Origin: Candidatus Aminicenantota bacterium
Lineage (GTDB): Bacteria > Acidobacteriota > Aminicenantia > Aminicenantales > Saccharicenantaceae
DNA: 64,000 bases
Reading direction: 5' to 3'
Assembly: GCA_014360005.1 (NCBI GenBank)
Contig: JACIYI010000004.1
Coordinates: 62,001 to 126,000, forward strand
A program made the translations under genes and the position numbers. Positions within the stretch are counted from its first letter, which is position 1, and every line of letters starts with the position of its first letter. The notes beneath the pieces are model-generated. The model saw only the letters and a program-made list of their open reading frames with translations, was not told the origin of the DNA and searched no databases. Below, one piece after another: positions 46,750 to 56,695 of the stretch.

Positions 46750-49659
46750 ATGAGAAACACGAACTTCAAAAATAGGTACCTCGGTCTTTTGGTCATCGTC
46801 TTGCTCCTTATACCACTGGCTTACGCCCAGACGACTAAGAAGCCTATCAGCTATGAAGTTTACGACAGCTGGAAATCCATTCAGGGAACTAAGATCAGCA
46901 GCGATGGCCGCTGGTTGATTTATTCACTGGTCCCCGGAGAAGGCGATCCGGAGCTGGTGGTTCTGGACCTGGCAAGCGGGAAGGAAAAGCGCTATGCCCG
47001 GGGGCGCAACGCGGTTATCTCTGCTGACGATAAGTTTGTTGTTTATACTATCGTTCCGCCAAAAGCAGAAGTCGACAAAGCTAAAAAAGAAAAGAAAAAA
47101 CCAGAAGAACAAACAAAAAACGGCCTGGGTATCATAAACCTTAAGACCGGTGAGCAAACAACCATAGACCGGGTAAAGAGCTTCAAACTGGCTGAGGAAT
47201 CAGGTAAATACCTCGCCTATCTTCTGGAACCGCCGCTGGCCAAAGAGACTGACAAAGCTAACAAGACGGAAGAGAAAAAAGAACCTGAGGTCAAACCAAC
47301 CGCCAAAACCGAACCTGAACAGAAAATTGCACCCAAAGCCGAACAGAAAAAAGAAGAAAAGAAGCCGGGAAAGAAAAAGGAAGCGGGCACTGAACTGGTC
47401 ATCCGTAACCTCGAAACTGGAAAAACTATTTCCGTTCAGGAAGTTTCAGAATACATCTGGTCAAAAAACGGACGCTACCTGGCCTATGCCGTTTCTTCCA
47501 AGAAGCCGGAGGATGATGGAGCTTTCATCTACGAACCAGCCAGCGGCCAGACCACTAAGTTACTCCAGGGACAGGGACATTATTCCAGGCTGGCTTTCGA
47601 CGAGAAAGGACAGAAGTTAGCTTTTTTGAGCGACCGCGATAGCTACCAGGAAAAACTATCGCTTTACAAGCTATACCTCTGGCAGGAAAAGATGACTGGA
47701 GCAGTAGAAATTGCTGGGCCAAAAACACCAGCTTTACCAGCTAAAAATGCTCCCAGTAAAAACCGTACTCCTTCTTTTTCCAAGGATGGCAACCTTCTCT
47801 TCTTCGGTTATGCTCCAGTATCTGAGCCAGAGCCAGAAAATGCGCCAGAGCCGATAAAAGTAGACATCTGGAGCTGGACCGACCCCGAGCTTCAGCCGAT
47901 GCAAAAAGTCCGGGCTGAAGAGGAAAAGAAACGAAGTTATTTAGCTGTTTCCCACCTTAATTCCAGAGATAAAAAAATCGTCCCCCTCGGTTCAGAAGAC
48001 CTGCCAGAAATCAGGCTTTCAGACGACGGTTATAAAGCCCTAGGCATAAACAATCGTCCTTACCGTCAGCTTATTTCCTGGGATAGAAATTACGCTGATT
48101 ATTACCTGGTTGATGTTAACAGCGGAAAGAGAACCAGGATTCTGGAGAAATTTCCCAGCTCGGTCAGCTTCTCGCCCGGTGGTAAATATCTTATTTTCTA
48201 TGATGATTCGGTTAAGGCCTGGTTCAGCTACCGCCTGACTGATGCCAAAAAATTTGACCTGACTTCAAAACTTGGTGTCAATTTCTACCGGGAGGAATGG
48301 GACACGCCAAACGAGCCGCCATCTTATGGCCTGGCCGGCTGGACAGAAAACGACACTTCAGTCTTGATCTACGACCGCTACGACATCTGGGAAATCAGAC
48401 CTGATGGCAGTTCTGCCCGGGTTTTAACAGAAAAATATGGCCGGGAAAACAACCTGGTCTTCCGTTATCAGAAGTTAGACCCGGAAGAAAAAGCCATATC
48501 CTTTAAAAAACCTCTTATTCTTTCCGCCTTCAACGAAAAGACCAAAGCTACTGGTTTTTACCGCCTGGACTCGGCCAAAAAAGAATTACCCAGGAAACTG
48601 CTTTATCTTGATAAGATGCTCGGCAACCTGCAAAAAGCAAAAAACGCTGAAAGCTATATTTTCACCATTCAGACCTTTGAGGAATTTCCCGACCTCTGGA
48701 TAAGCGGTCCGGAATTTAACAACCTGAAAAAAGTAAGCCAGGCCAACCCGCAGCAGGCCGAATATCTCTGGGGCAAGACGGAACTCATTACCTACCTCAA
48801 CGCCGACGGAAAAGAGCTTCAAGCTGTGCTCATCAAACCAGAAAACTTTGACCCCAATCAGAAATACCCCTTGATGGTCTATATTTACGAAAGACTGAGC
48901 AACCAGCTTCACCGCTATTATTCTCCCGGACCTGGCACCAACATCAATTTCACCCGCTACGTTTCTAATGGCTATGTCATTTTGATGCCCGACATAATCT
49001 ATGAGATAGGCTATCCCGGTCTCAGTTCCCTGAAGTGCGTCGTGCCAGCCGTAGAAAAAGTCGTCAGTTTGGGCTTTATTGACCCCAAAAGAATCGGCAT
49101 TCAGGGCCATAGCTGGGGTGGTTACCAAATTACTTATTTAATTACGAGAACCAACATCTTTGCGGCCTGCGAAGCTGGAGCGGCGGTCACCAATATGGTC
49201 AGCGCTTATGGCGGAATTCGCTGGGGCAGTGGTATGTCTCGAGCTTTCCAGTATGAAAAGACTCAGAGCCGCATCGGCAACCCACCCTGGGAAAGAGCCC
49301 TGCAATTCATAGAAAATTCGCCCATCTTCTGGGTGGAAAGAGTGCAGACGCCCTACCTGACCATTCACAATGATGAAGACGATGCTGTGCCGTGGTACCA
49401 GGGAATTGAATTTTTTACGGCTATGCGTCGTCTGGGCAAGCCGGCCTGGATGTTTGTCTTTAACGGCGAAAAGCACGGGCTGCGGCAGCGGGAAAATCAG
49501 AAGTACTGGACCATCCATCTGGACGAATTCTTCGACCATTATCTCAAAGGAACGCCAAAGCCAGATTGGATGATTGAAGGTGTGCCTTATCTACAGCGTG
49601 GGACAAGAGATATTTCAGCCCTGTTCAGGCCAAAAGAAGGCGGAAAGGGTGGAAATTAG
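46750..49659 (+). CDS. Exported S9 family (prolyl oligopeptidase-type) peptidase
   Basis: A 969-residue serine peptidase. ATG 46750 is chosen because AAAGGAGG lies just upstream; the frame is open from 46630 but those 40 residues lack a signal sequence. It has a signal peptide (about 1-26), an N-terminal beta-propeller, and a C-terminal alpha/beta-hydrolase domain with S788 (GHSWGGYQ), D878 (DDAVPW) and H909 (GEKHG). Two Lys/Glu/Pro-rich inserts (about 110-130 and 170-215) lie between blades and look like flexible linkers. It probably degrades peptides in the periplasm. Confidence 0.93.
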   Translation: MRNTNFKNRYLGLLVIVLLLIPLAYAQTTKKPISYEVYDSWKSIQGTKISSDGRWLIYSLVPGEGDPELVVLDLASGKEKRYARGRNAVISADDKFVVYTIVPPKAEVDKAKKEKKKPEEQTKNGLGIINLKTGEQTTIDRVKSFKLAEESGKYLAYLLEPPLAKETDKANKTEEKKEPEVKPTAKTEPEQKIAPKAEQKKEEKKPGKKKEAGTELVIRNLETGKTISVQEVSEYIWSKNGRYLAYAVSSKKPEDDGAFIYEPASGQTTKLLQGQGHYSRLAFDEKGQKLAFLSDRDSYQEKLSLYKLYLWQEKMTGAVEIAGPKTPALPAKNAPSKNRTPSFSKDGNLLFFGYAPVSEPEPENAPEPIKVDIWSWTDPELQPMQKVRAEEEKKRSYLAVSHLNSRDKKIVPLGSEDLPEIRLSDDGYKALGINNRPYRQLISWDRNYADYYLVDVNSGKRTRILEKFPSSVSFSPGGKYLIFYDDSVKAWFSYRLTDAKKFDLTSKLGVNFYREEWDTPNEPPSYGLAGWTENDTSVLIYDRYDIWEIRPDGSSARVLTEKYGRENNLVFRYQKLDPEEKAISFKKPLILSAFNEKTKATGFYRLDSAKKELPRKLLYLDKMLGNLQKAKNAESYIFTIQTFEEFPDLWISGPEFNNLKKVSQANPQQAEYLWGKTELITYLNADGKELQAVLIKPENFDPNQKYPLMVYIYERLSNQLHRYYSPGPGTNINFTRYVSNGYVILMPDIIYEIGYPGLSSLKCVVPAVEKVVSLGFIDPKRIGIQGHSWGGYQITYLITRTNIFAACEAGAAVTNMVSAYGGIRWGSGMSRAFQYEKTQSRIGNPPWERALQFIENSPIFWVERVQTPYLTIHNDEDDAVPWYQGIEFFTAMRRLGKPAWMFVFNGEKHGLRQRENQKYWTIHLDEFFDHYLKGTPKPDWMIEGVPYLQRGTRDISALFRPKEGGKGGN

Positions 49660-49799
49660 GCTAGGCTTTAAATTAGGCAATTTTTAATATAAATCTTAAT
49701 AATTGAGAGGCCCCGGATTGATAAAAAATGGGATGGTTTCCGCACGGGCCTTCAGAATATAAAAAAGCCAATAAATATAACAAAAACTCCTTGAAATCA

Positions 49800-49829
49800 T
49801 TGAAATTAACGCCCTTATTCTGGTATATT
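49800..49829 (+). promoter_or_regulatory. Candidate promoter of the ackA-pta operon
   Basis: TTGAAA (49800-49805) and TATATT (49824-49829) are 18 bp apart. The start would be near 49836, with GGAG at 49850 and ATG at 49865. Confidence 0.5.
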
Positions 49830-49864
49830 TATTGTCTTTAATACCTAAAAGGAGTGGAATAAAA

Positions 49865-51112
49865 ATGAACGTTTTTGTCCTTAACTGCGGGAGCTCTTCC
49901 GTGAAATTTCAAATCATCAACACCGACCTGGACATGTTTGAAACCGACAGTGACCGGCGGGTGGCCAAGGGACTGATTGAAAGAATCGGCAAGGATGATG
50001 CTATCGTCAACCTGGAAGCCGAAGGTCAGGAACCTATTAAGACCATCGAGCCCATCCATGACCACCGGGAAGCCATCCTCAGAATCAAAAAGTGGATGGA
50101 AGACCCAAAAACTAAAATCAACGGCATTCACAGCTGGGATGATATCCACGCTATCGGACACCGGGTGGTCCATGGTGCGGAAAAATTCACCAAATCTGTT
50201 AAAATTGACAAAGAAGTCCTGGCCCAGATTGAAGAATGCGTTGATTTAGCTCCCCTTCACAACCCCGCCAACCTAAAGGGCATCTATGCCTGTTATGAAA
50301 TCTTTGGTGATAAAATTCCTCAGGTAGCCGTCTTCGACACCGCTTTCCATTCCACCATGCCTGAGGAAGCTTATATGTACGCCATTCCCATGGAATTTTA
50401 CGAAAAATACCGCATCCGCCGCTATGGCTTCCACGGGACTTCTCACCGCTACGTTGCCTACCGCTATCGCAAGCTGGTCGGCAAACCCAGGGAAGAAGTC
50501 AACGTCATCACCCTGCATCTCGGCAACGGCTGCTCCGCAGCGGCTATCAAGAACGGCCAGTCCATCAACACCACCATGGGTATGACCCCGCTGGAAGGGC
50601 TAATCATGGGCACCCGTTCTGGCGACATTGATGCCGCTATTGTGGAATACATGTTCAACAAGGGCATCGGCAGCGTAACCGACATCTTCAACATTCTGAA
50701 CAAGAAGAGCGGCATGCTGGGCGTTTCTGGGTTGAGCAACGACATGAGGGACATTGAGAAAGCCGCAGCTGAGGGCAACCATCGGGCTCAGTTAGCCCTG
50801 AAGATGTTTGCCCTGCGCGTTAAAAAATACATCGGCGCCTACATGGCTGAGATGAACGGCGCTGAGGCCATCATCTTCACCGCCGGCATCGGTGAAAATA
50901 GCGTTTTAATCCGCAAGATGATCTGTGAGGGTCTGGAGAACCTGGGTATTGAGCTGGATGAGGAGCTCAACAAACAGGCCGTGCGCGGCAAATGCCTGAA
51001 AATCTCCAAAGAAACCAGCAAGGTGGCCGTCTACGTCATCCCGACCAACGAAGAACTGCTTCTGGCCCGAGACACGGTCAGAGTGGTCAAAGATGCGCCA
51101 CGGATGTGGTGA
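49865..51112 (+). CDS. ackA: Acetate kinase
   Basis: It makes ATP from acetyl phosphate and ADP, releasing acetate. ATG 49865 is chosen because the family starts MxVLVxNCGSSS (here MNVFVLNCGSSSVKF) and GGAG lies upstream; an ATG at 49832 would add 11 unrelated residues. The 415-residue product carries the conserved GHRVVHG, FDTAFHSTMP, YGFHGTSHRYV, LGNGCS and FTAGIGENS segments. Pta follows 30 bp later, completing the acetate arm of fermentation. Confidence 0.97.
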   Translation: MNVFVLNCGSSSVKFQIINTDLDMFETDSDRRVAKGLIERIGKDDAIVNLEAEGQEPIKTIEPIHDHREAILRIKKWMEDPKTKINGIHSWDDIHAIGHRVVHGAEKFTKSVKIDKEVLAQIEECVDLAPLHNPANLKGIYACYEIFGDKIPQVAVFDTAFHSTMPEEAYMYAIPMEFYEKYRIRRYGFHGTSHRYVAYRYRKLVGKPREEVNVITLHLGNGCSAAAIKNGQSINTTMGMTPLEGLIMGTRSGDIDAAIVEYMFNKGIGSVTDIFNILNKKSGMLGVSGLSNDMRDIEKAAAEGNHRAQLALKMFALRVKKYIGAYMAEMNGAEAIIFTAGIGENSVLIRKMICEGLENLGIELDEELNKQAVRGKCLKISKETSKVAVYVIPTNEELLLARDTVRVVKDAPRMW

Positions 51113-51142
51113 GAAATAACGCCTAAAATTCAGGAGGATTAA

Positions 51143-52123
51143 ATGAGCGGCAGCAATTTCGTTAAGGAAATAAGAGAAAAAGCAGCTAAGAAATTTTTGA
51201 AAATTGCCTTTCCCGATGCCGAAGACATCCGCACCCTGAAGGCTTCCAGGACCATCATTGAAGAAAAGATTGGTGTGCCTGTCCTGGTGGGCAATCCAGA
51301 AAACATCAAGAAAATTGCCGCTGAAAACAACGTTAAAATCGACGACGTTGAAATCGTCGACCCATTGACCTCAGACTGGAAAGAAGAATTTGCCAATCAT
51401 GTTTATGAAAGACGGAAAGCCAAAGGATTGACCCTGGAGCAAGCTACCGAGCTAGTTAAAAACCCGCTCTACTTTGCGGGCTGTATGCTGGCTAAAGATA
51501 AAGTTGGGGCCGTGGTTGGTGGTAACATCTCTTCAACCGGGGATGTCATCCGGGCTGCTCTCTATACCGTGGGCACGGCTCCTGGCATTCAGACTGTTTC
51601 CAGCTATTTCATCATGGTTTTTCCTGATAAGCTGCTCTGCTACGCCGACTGCGCTGTGGTTCCGGACCCGACTGATGTTCAGCTGGCTGATATTGCCATT
51701 ACCTCAGCTAAAAACTTTCAGGCCGTGACCGGTCTGGAGCCGCGGGTGGCCATGCTGTCATTTTCCACCAAAGGTTCAGCCACCCATCCTCATGTGGATA
51801 AAGTCATCAGCGCCACTAAAATTGCTAAGGAAAAAGCCCCTGACTTGCTGATTGATGGCGAAATGCAGGCTGATGCCGCTCTCGTTCCGGCTGTGGGTGA
51901 AAGAAAGTGCAAAGGCTCGCCAGTGGCCGGCAAAGCCAACGTTCTCATTTTCCCGGACCTTGATGCCGGAAACATAGGCTACAAGCTGACCGAAAGGCTG
52001 GCTGGAGCTGAAGCCATCGGACCTATTGTCCAGGGCCTGCAGAAGCCTTACTGCGATTTAAGCCGCGGTTGCTCAGCTGATGATATGGTTAACGTGGCCG
52101 CCATCTGCAGCCTGATGGCCTGA
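51143..52123 (+). CDS. pta: Phosphate acetyltransferase
   Basis: It interconverts acetyl-CoA and acetyl phosphate. The 326-residue short-form protein (no N-terminal regulatory domain) has [39 protein letters not shown] and [12 protein letters not shown], all typical of the PTA_PTB family and specifically Pta. AGGAGG lies before ATG 51143. It is paired with ackA. A weak terminator follows. Confidence 0.95.
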   Translation: MSGSNFVKEIREKAAKKFLKIAFPDAEDIRTLKASRTIIEEKIGVPVLVGNPENIKKIAAENNVKIDDVEIVDPLTSDWKEEFANHVYERRKAKGLTLEQATELVKNPLYFAGCMLAKDKVGAVVGGNISSTGDVIRAALYTVGTAPGIQTVSSYFIMVFPDKLLCYADCAVVPDPTDVQLADIAITSAKNFQAVTGLEPRVAMLSFSTKGSATHPHVDKVISATKIAKEKAPDLLIDGEMQADAALVPAVGERKCKGSPVAGKANVLIFPDLDAGNIGYKLTERLAGAEAIGPIVQGLQKPYCDLSRGCSADDMVNVAAICSLMA

Positions 52124-52129
52124 GAAAAC

Positions 52130-52166
52130 GTTTAGTTTCGGAGCTTTTTGCTTAAACCTTTTTTTC
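52130..52166 (+). terminator. Possible terminator of ackA-pta
   Basis: GTTTAG (52130-52135) pairs with CTTAAAC (52151-52157) with one bulged base, and a seven-T run follows. The stem is weak. Confidence 0.4.
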
Positions 52167-52397
52167 ATCCGGTTAGAAATATGCTACGGTCAATTAAAAA
52201 TCAAAAGTATTCACTTTGTAAAAATCAGAAGTAGAGCTCGGGGAAAAAACCAGATAAAAAAGCTAGCTATTTTAGGCTTTAATATTTTAATAGCCTTCAC
52301 GGTTAGTCTTGTTGTTTAACTAACTCAACTCCGCCTTGGTCTCTCATATTAGTTCAAAATTGTGATTATTATTTGTTTTTTTGTCAGTAGAAATCAC

Positions 52398-52427
52398 TTG
52401 GATTTCTGATAAAATTAAATCTATTAT
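52398..52427 (+). promoter_or_regulatory. Candidate promoter of the ClC gene
   Basis: TTGGAT (52398-52403) and TATTAT (52422-52427) are 18 bp apart; the start codon is at 52459. Confidence 0.4.
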
Positions 52428-52458
52428 TAAGTAAGCTGATAAGTTAAGCGCTGAGATT

Positions 52459-54147
52459 ATGATTGAAAAAATCCCAACTAACATCCGGCTGAGCTTCATT
52501 ACCATCATTCTCAGCCTGGCCTCGGGTTTGAGCGCAGTCTCTTTTATGCTGTTAGTAAATTTTATTTACTCCAGGACTTTTCTGAGTTTTGTCACCCATT
52601 CCCGCAGTTATTTTATTTTAGCCAGTCTGGCCGTGGTTTTGTTAACCTCCTTAATTGCCGGACTTCTTTTGAACTTTTTCAGCCCTGAAGCAGCTGGCAG
52701 CGGCATTCCTCAAGTCAAAGCTGCTTACTGGAAGGATATGGGGCAAATAGACCTTAAGGCTGGAATAATCAAATACCTGGCTGGAGCGGTATCCATCGGT
52801 GGTGGAACCAGCCTCGGTCGAGAGGGCCCTTCAGTCTTTCTCGGTTCGGCTATTACTGCTAATTTATCAGGTCTTTTTGGATTTTCTCGCCGCCGGCGCC
52901 GTGGACCCAACGTGGTTGGAGCCTCAGCCGGCCTGGCCTCAGCTTTCAACGCACCGTTAGCTTCAGTCACCTTTGTGATTGAAGAAATTCTGGGTGATCT
53001 TAACAACCGGCATTTAGGCTCGGTTATTCTGGCTGCGGTCTTTGGGGCTTTTACGGTTCATGCCATTATCGGGCATCAACCCGCCTTCCAGATGCCTTCA
53101 GTGCAAAATGTAAGCTGGAATCATTACCTTCTGGTTCCCATAGTTGCCGCCGTAGCCGCCTTGGTTGGAGTAGCTTTTCAAAAAGGAACCCTCTGGTTGA
53201 GGGCTAAATTTCGGCAGAAAAAATTTCTTCCCTTATGGGCCAGGCCAATGATCGGTGGGTTAACCACCTGGATAATTGGCATCAGCATTTTTTTGGTTTC
53301 TGGAAAGCTGGGAGTATTTGGACTCGGGTATCAGGATTTATCCGCCGCTCTGAAAAATGATTTTCTTTGGAAAATGGCCGGCCTCCTGGTGCTGGGCAAG
53401 CTGGTGGCCACCATAGTCAGCTATGCCTCGGGAGGCTGCGGTGGCATTTTCGCTCCAACTCTTTTTTTCGGCGGAATGACCGGGTTTTTCGTAGCTGGAC
53501 TTTTCTCCCCCTGGATTGCTCTTCAGCCTTCAGACCACATCGTTCTTACTGCCATCGGGATGACTGCCTGTCTCGGCGCAGTCGTCCGGGCTCCCCTGAC
53601 CTCGTTGCTTATTGTTTTTGAGATGACCCACCAATTTGAGCTGGTGCCAGGACTTCTGCTCGGAACGATAATCAGCCAGGGAATAGCCCGATTGGCTGGG
53701 CACCTTAATTTTTATGAAGCTCTTCTGGTCCAGGATGGACAGGAGCTACACAAAATAAAGCCGCCCTTAGACCTGAGGAGCTGGCAAAACCTGCCTGTTT
53801 CAGCCATTGCCAATTACCGACCGGTAGTTCTCGATTCCTTAGAAAAGGAAAACCTTAAAAAGATTTTTGAGAAATTTCCCTATAACAATTTCCCGGTGGA
53901 AAAAGATGGACAGGTGGTTGGAATAATCAACAGAGAAACCATCAAAAAATGCCTGAATGACCAGGGAGCCTTAGAAATCTGGCCGGCAGCTTTCTGTTAT
54001 GAAGATGAACCGCTTAAAGAAATAGGAAATCGCTTTCTGGAGAGTCCGGCCAACCTTCTTCTGGTAAAAAGAAGGTCAGATGATCACCTGGTAGCTCTGG
54101 TCACTTTGCACGACATAATCAGAGCCCAAATTTCAATAGAAGAATAG
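52459..54147 (+). CDS. ClC family chloride transporter with CBS domains
   Basis: A 562-residue membrane protein. It has the three ClC selectivity motifs: GSGIP (80-84), GREGPSV with the gating Glu E122 (120-126), and the GGIFAPTLF stretch. A glutamate pair (175-176) matches the internal proton-path glutamate of exchangers, so it is likely a Cl-/H+ antiporter, not a channel. A CBS pair at about 440-560 follows, normally nucleotide-sensing. It lies alone between the fermentation genes. Roles in acid resistance or charge compensation are known for the family but not shown here. Confidence 0.92.
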   Translation: MIEKIPTNIRLSFITIILSLASGLSAVSFMLLVNFIYSRTFLSFVTHSRSYFILASLAVVLLTSLIAGLLLNFFSPEAAGSGIPQVKAAYWKDMGQIDLKAGIIKYLAGAVSIGGGTSLGREGPSVFLGSAITANLSGLFGFSRRRRRGPNVVGASAGLASAFNAPLASVTFVIEEILGDLNNRHLGSVILAAVFGAFTVHAIIGHQPAFQMPSVQNVSWNHYLLVPIVAAVAALVGVAFQKGTLWLRAKFRQKKFLPLWARPMIGGLTTWIIGISIFLVSGKLGVFGLGYQDLSAALKNDFLWKMAGLLVLGKLVATIVSYASGGCGGIFAPTLFFGGMTGFFVAGLFSPWIALQPSDHIVLTAIGMTACLGAVVRAPLTSLLIVFEMTHQFELVPGLLLGTIISQGIARLAGHLNFYEALLVQDGQELHKIKPPLDLRSWQNLPVSAIANYRPVVLDSLEKENLKKIFEKFPYNNFPVEKDGQVVGIINRETIKKCLNDQGALEIWPAAFCYEDEPLKEIGNRFLESPANLLLVKRRSDDHLVALVTLHDIIRAQISIEE

Positions 54148-54281
54148 TTCTCAGATTAAAGTCCGGCGACTGGGCGGCTACCTGATATAAGAGCTCGAAA
54201 TAATTAGATGCCTGGTTCAAATTGCCTCCCGGCCGCCGCTCAACACCAGGTCCAGTGAAGATATCTTCTTCTCTTTTGTAG

Positions 54282-54287
54282 TATAAT
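54282..54287 (+). promoter_or_regulatory. -10 box of the sulfatase-TPR gene
   Basis: TATAAT lies 15 bp before the start codon. No matching -35 and no Shine-Dalgarno were found, so the mRNA may have an extremely short leader (about 8 nt). Confidence 0.4.
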
Positions 54288-54301
54288 GTTCAAAAGTTCA
54301 A

Positions 54302-56659
54302 ATGAAACTTAAGAAATCAAAGCCAAACCTGAAAACAAGGGACAAAAAGAGCGTACCTTTCAAAAAAATTATTCTGGCAGCGCTGGTAATTTCCGGAATC
54401 GTCCTGGTCCTGATACTGCTGTGGCCAGGCCGATCGGACTTCGCCAACGTACGTGGGCAAGAACATTACAGCCTCATTCTCGTCACCGTTGACACCCTCC
54501 GGGCCGACCGGCTCGGTTGTTACGGCCATCGACCCGACGTTACTCCGGCCATCAACAGGCTGGCCAGAGAAGGCCTCCTGTTTGAAAATTGTATCGCTCC
54601 TACTCCGCTCACCCTCCCTTCTCACACTACCATCCTGACCGGCACCCTGCCAATTCATCACGGAGTCCGGGACAACGGGGGGTTTGTCGCGCCGGCCCAG
54701 CTGGAAACCATGGCCGAGAGCTTCAGGGCCGCCGACTATAAAACAGCCGCTTTTGTTTCAGCCTATGTGCTTGATTCAAGGTGGGGCTTGAACCAGGGCT
54801 TTGATTATTACTTCGACCGTTTTGACCTGAACCGATTCGAGAAGATATCCTTGATGGATGTCCAACGCCCGGCCTCAGAGACCATCAACGAAGCCCTGGG
54901 TTGGCTGGATAAACATAAAACAGAAAAATTCTTCGTCTGGATTCACCTTTATGACCCCCACTCGCCCTATGATCCACCCGAGCCTTATCGCAGCCTTTAC
55001 CCTAATGACCCCTACCTGGGAGAAATTGCCTACACCGACAGTCAATTGGATCGGCTCTGGTTATACCTGGAAAAAAACAATCTACTCAGCCATCTTTTCT
55101 TTGTCTTCACCTCGGATCACGGAGAAAGTCTGGGAGAACACCAGGAGGCCACACACGGTTTCTTTGTTTACCAGGAAGCCATTCACGTGCCACTCATCTT
55201 GGTCACTCCCTTTCAGGAATTTAAAGGCAGGAGAACGCCTACACTGGTAACCCTGGCCGATATCATGCCAACAGTCCTGGAAATGGTCGGCTTGCCTTTA
55301 CCCCCGGCAGTTCAGGGCCTGAGCCTGGTCCCTTTCTTCTCCAATCCTGAAAAATCCTCTCAACGGCCTGCCTACGCTGAGACTTATTACCCCAGATATC
55401 ATTATGGCTGGTCCGAACTACGCAGCCTGCAGGACGGTCGCTGGAAGCTGATCGTAGCCCCAGTCCCGGAGCTTTACGACCTCCAAAATGACCCGGATGA
55501 GGAGAAAAATCTTGTTTACCTCCAGGAGAAAATTTATAAAAAATTGACCAGGCAGATTGAACAGTTGGAAAAGAAAGCCGGGGAAAAAGCCATCGAGCCC
55601 GATTTCTCCTCGGTAGATGCTGAAACCAGGGAGAGGCTGGCTGCTCTAGGGTATTTAGGCTCTTTTGTCGACCCAGCCAAACTCCAAGGACAGAAGCTGG
55701 CCGACCCTAAAGAAAAAATAAATATTTTTAACGAAATAAACCGGGCCAAGGAATTGGGCCTGGCCGGAAAAGCTGAAGAAGCTATCTCCATTCTGAGCCA
55801 GATTCTGGCCAATGACCCGGAAATAGCCGATGGTTATTTCGACCTGGGAAACCTCTACTTCAAGACCGGGAAATATCAAGAAGCCTTGGGGGCTTTCAGC
55901 CGGGCCCTGGAACTTAAACCCGATAATGGCTTTGCTGCCACCAACATCATCTATTGTTACTCAGCCCTGGGACAGCTGGACCGAGCCGAAGAATTCGTGC
56001 GCCAGCAACTCAACAGAGGTCTGGATGATTCTCAGCTATATTACGTGCTCGGGCTCAACCTGGCCCTGGCCGGAAAACTGGACGGGGCGCAGAATTGTTT
56101 CCAGGAGTGCCTGAGAATAAATCCTCATCACGCCGCAGCTCACAACGATCTGGCTGGCCTTTATTTAATAAAAAACGACCAGGTTAAGGCCGAAGAGCAT
56201 TTACAGAAGGCCCGGGAAATTAACCCCAACCTGATGGACCTGAATTATAATTTTGCCCAGCTGAGAGAGAAGCAGAATCGTCTGGCTGAGGCCATAGAAT
56301 TCTATCAGAAAGAAATTGCAGCCACCCCGGGACATTTCAAAGCACTGTTCAATCTGGCCAGGCTCTACCGGCTGCAGAATAGAACGGAAGAGGAGCTGGA
56401 AACGCTGCGGCAGGCCTTGCGGGTCAACCCGGAATTTCCCCTGACCTATTTCTACCTCGCCAGAATTTACCTGATAACCGGCCAACACTACCTGGAAGCA
56501 GTGTCACTGGTGGAGAAGGGTCTGTCCCTGAAACCCGAACCGCAACACATAGCCTTTGGATACATGTTGCTGGCGGAACTCCACCACCGGCTGGGTGACC
56601 GACAGAAGGCCGAAAAATACGCCCGGCAGGCAGACCAGCTGCTCAAAACTTCCCGCTAA
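54302..56659 (+). CDS. Membrane-anchored sulfatase-fold protein with C-terminal TPR repeats
   Basis: A 785-residue protein. A signal anchor (22-41) is followed by an alkaline-phosphatase/sulfatase fold domain (about 55-440) and about seven TPR repeats (about 480-780). Metal-binding D64 (VTVDTLRADRLGCYGH) and FTSDHGESLGEH are present. The nucleophile position, normally C/S-x-P-S-R, reads TLPSH, so the nucleophile would be Thr104 and formylglycine cannot form. It is therefore unlikely to be a classical sulfatase and may be a phospho- or sulfo-transferase or hydrolase. No sulfatase-maturase gene is near. The TPR half suggests protein partners. Confidence 0.86.
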   Translation: MKLKKSKPNLKTRDKKSVPFKKIILAALVISGIVLVLILLWPGRSDFANVRGQEHYSLILVTVDTLRADRLGCYGHRPDVTPAINRLAREGLLFENCIAPTPLTLPSHTTILTGTLPIHHGVRDNGGFVAPAQLETMAESFRAADYKTAAFVSAYVLDSRWGLNQGFDYYFDRFDLNRFEKISLMDVQRPASETINEALGWLDKHKTEKFFVWIHLYDPHSPYDPPEPYRSLYPNDPYLGEIAYTDSQLDRLWLYLEKNNLLSHLFFVFTSDHGESLGEHQEATHGFFVYQEAIHVPLILVTPFQEFKGRRTPTLVTLADIMPTVLEMVGLPLPPAVQGLSLVPFFSNPEKSSQRPAYAETYYPRYHYGWSELRSLQDGRWKLIVAPVPELYDLQNDPDEEKNLVYLQEKIYKKLTRQIEQLEKKAGEKAIEPDFSSVDAETRERLAALGYLGSFVDPAKLQGQKLADPKEKINIFNEINRAKELGLAGKAEEAISILSQILANDPEIADGYFDLGNLYFKTGKYQEALGAFSRALELKPDNGFAATNIIYCYSALGQLDRAEEFVRQQLNRGLDDSQLYYVLGLNLALAGKLDGAQNCFQECLRINPHHAAAHNDLAGLYLIKNDQVKAEEHLQKAREINPNLMDLNYNFAQLREKQNRLAEAIEFYQKEIAATPGHFKALFNLARLYRLQNRTEEELETLRQALRVNPEFPLTYFYLARIYLITGQHYLEAVSLVEKGLSLKPEPQHIAFGYMLLAELHHRLGDRQKAEKYARQADQLLKTSR

Positions 56660-56663
56660 AACC

Positions 56664-56691
56664 TCAGCTTATAATGGTGAGAAAAGCTGAT
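56664..56691. terminator. Possible bidirectional terminator between the sulfatase-TPR and ptb genes
   Basis: TCAGCTT and AAGCTGA form a perfect 7-bp stem around a 13-nt loop, followed by TTTAATT on the + strand. It sits between two convergent genes. Confidence 0.45.
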
Positions 56692-56695
56692 TTAA

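Larger units (their letters stand above)
52124..52458. other. Intergenic region between pta and the ClC gene
   Basis: About 335 A/T-rich bp. It holds a likely terminator for pta at 52130-52166 and a candidate promoter for the ClC gene at 52398-52427. No gene was found. Confidence 0.6.
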
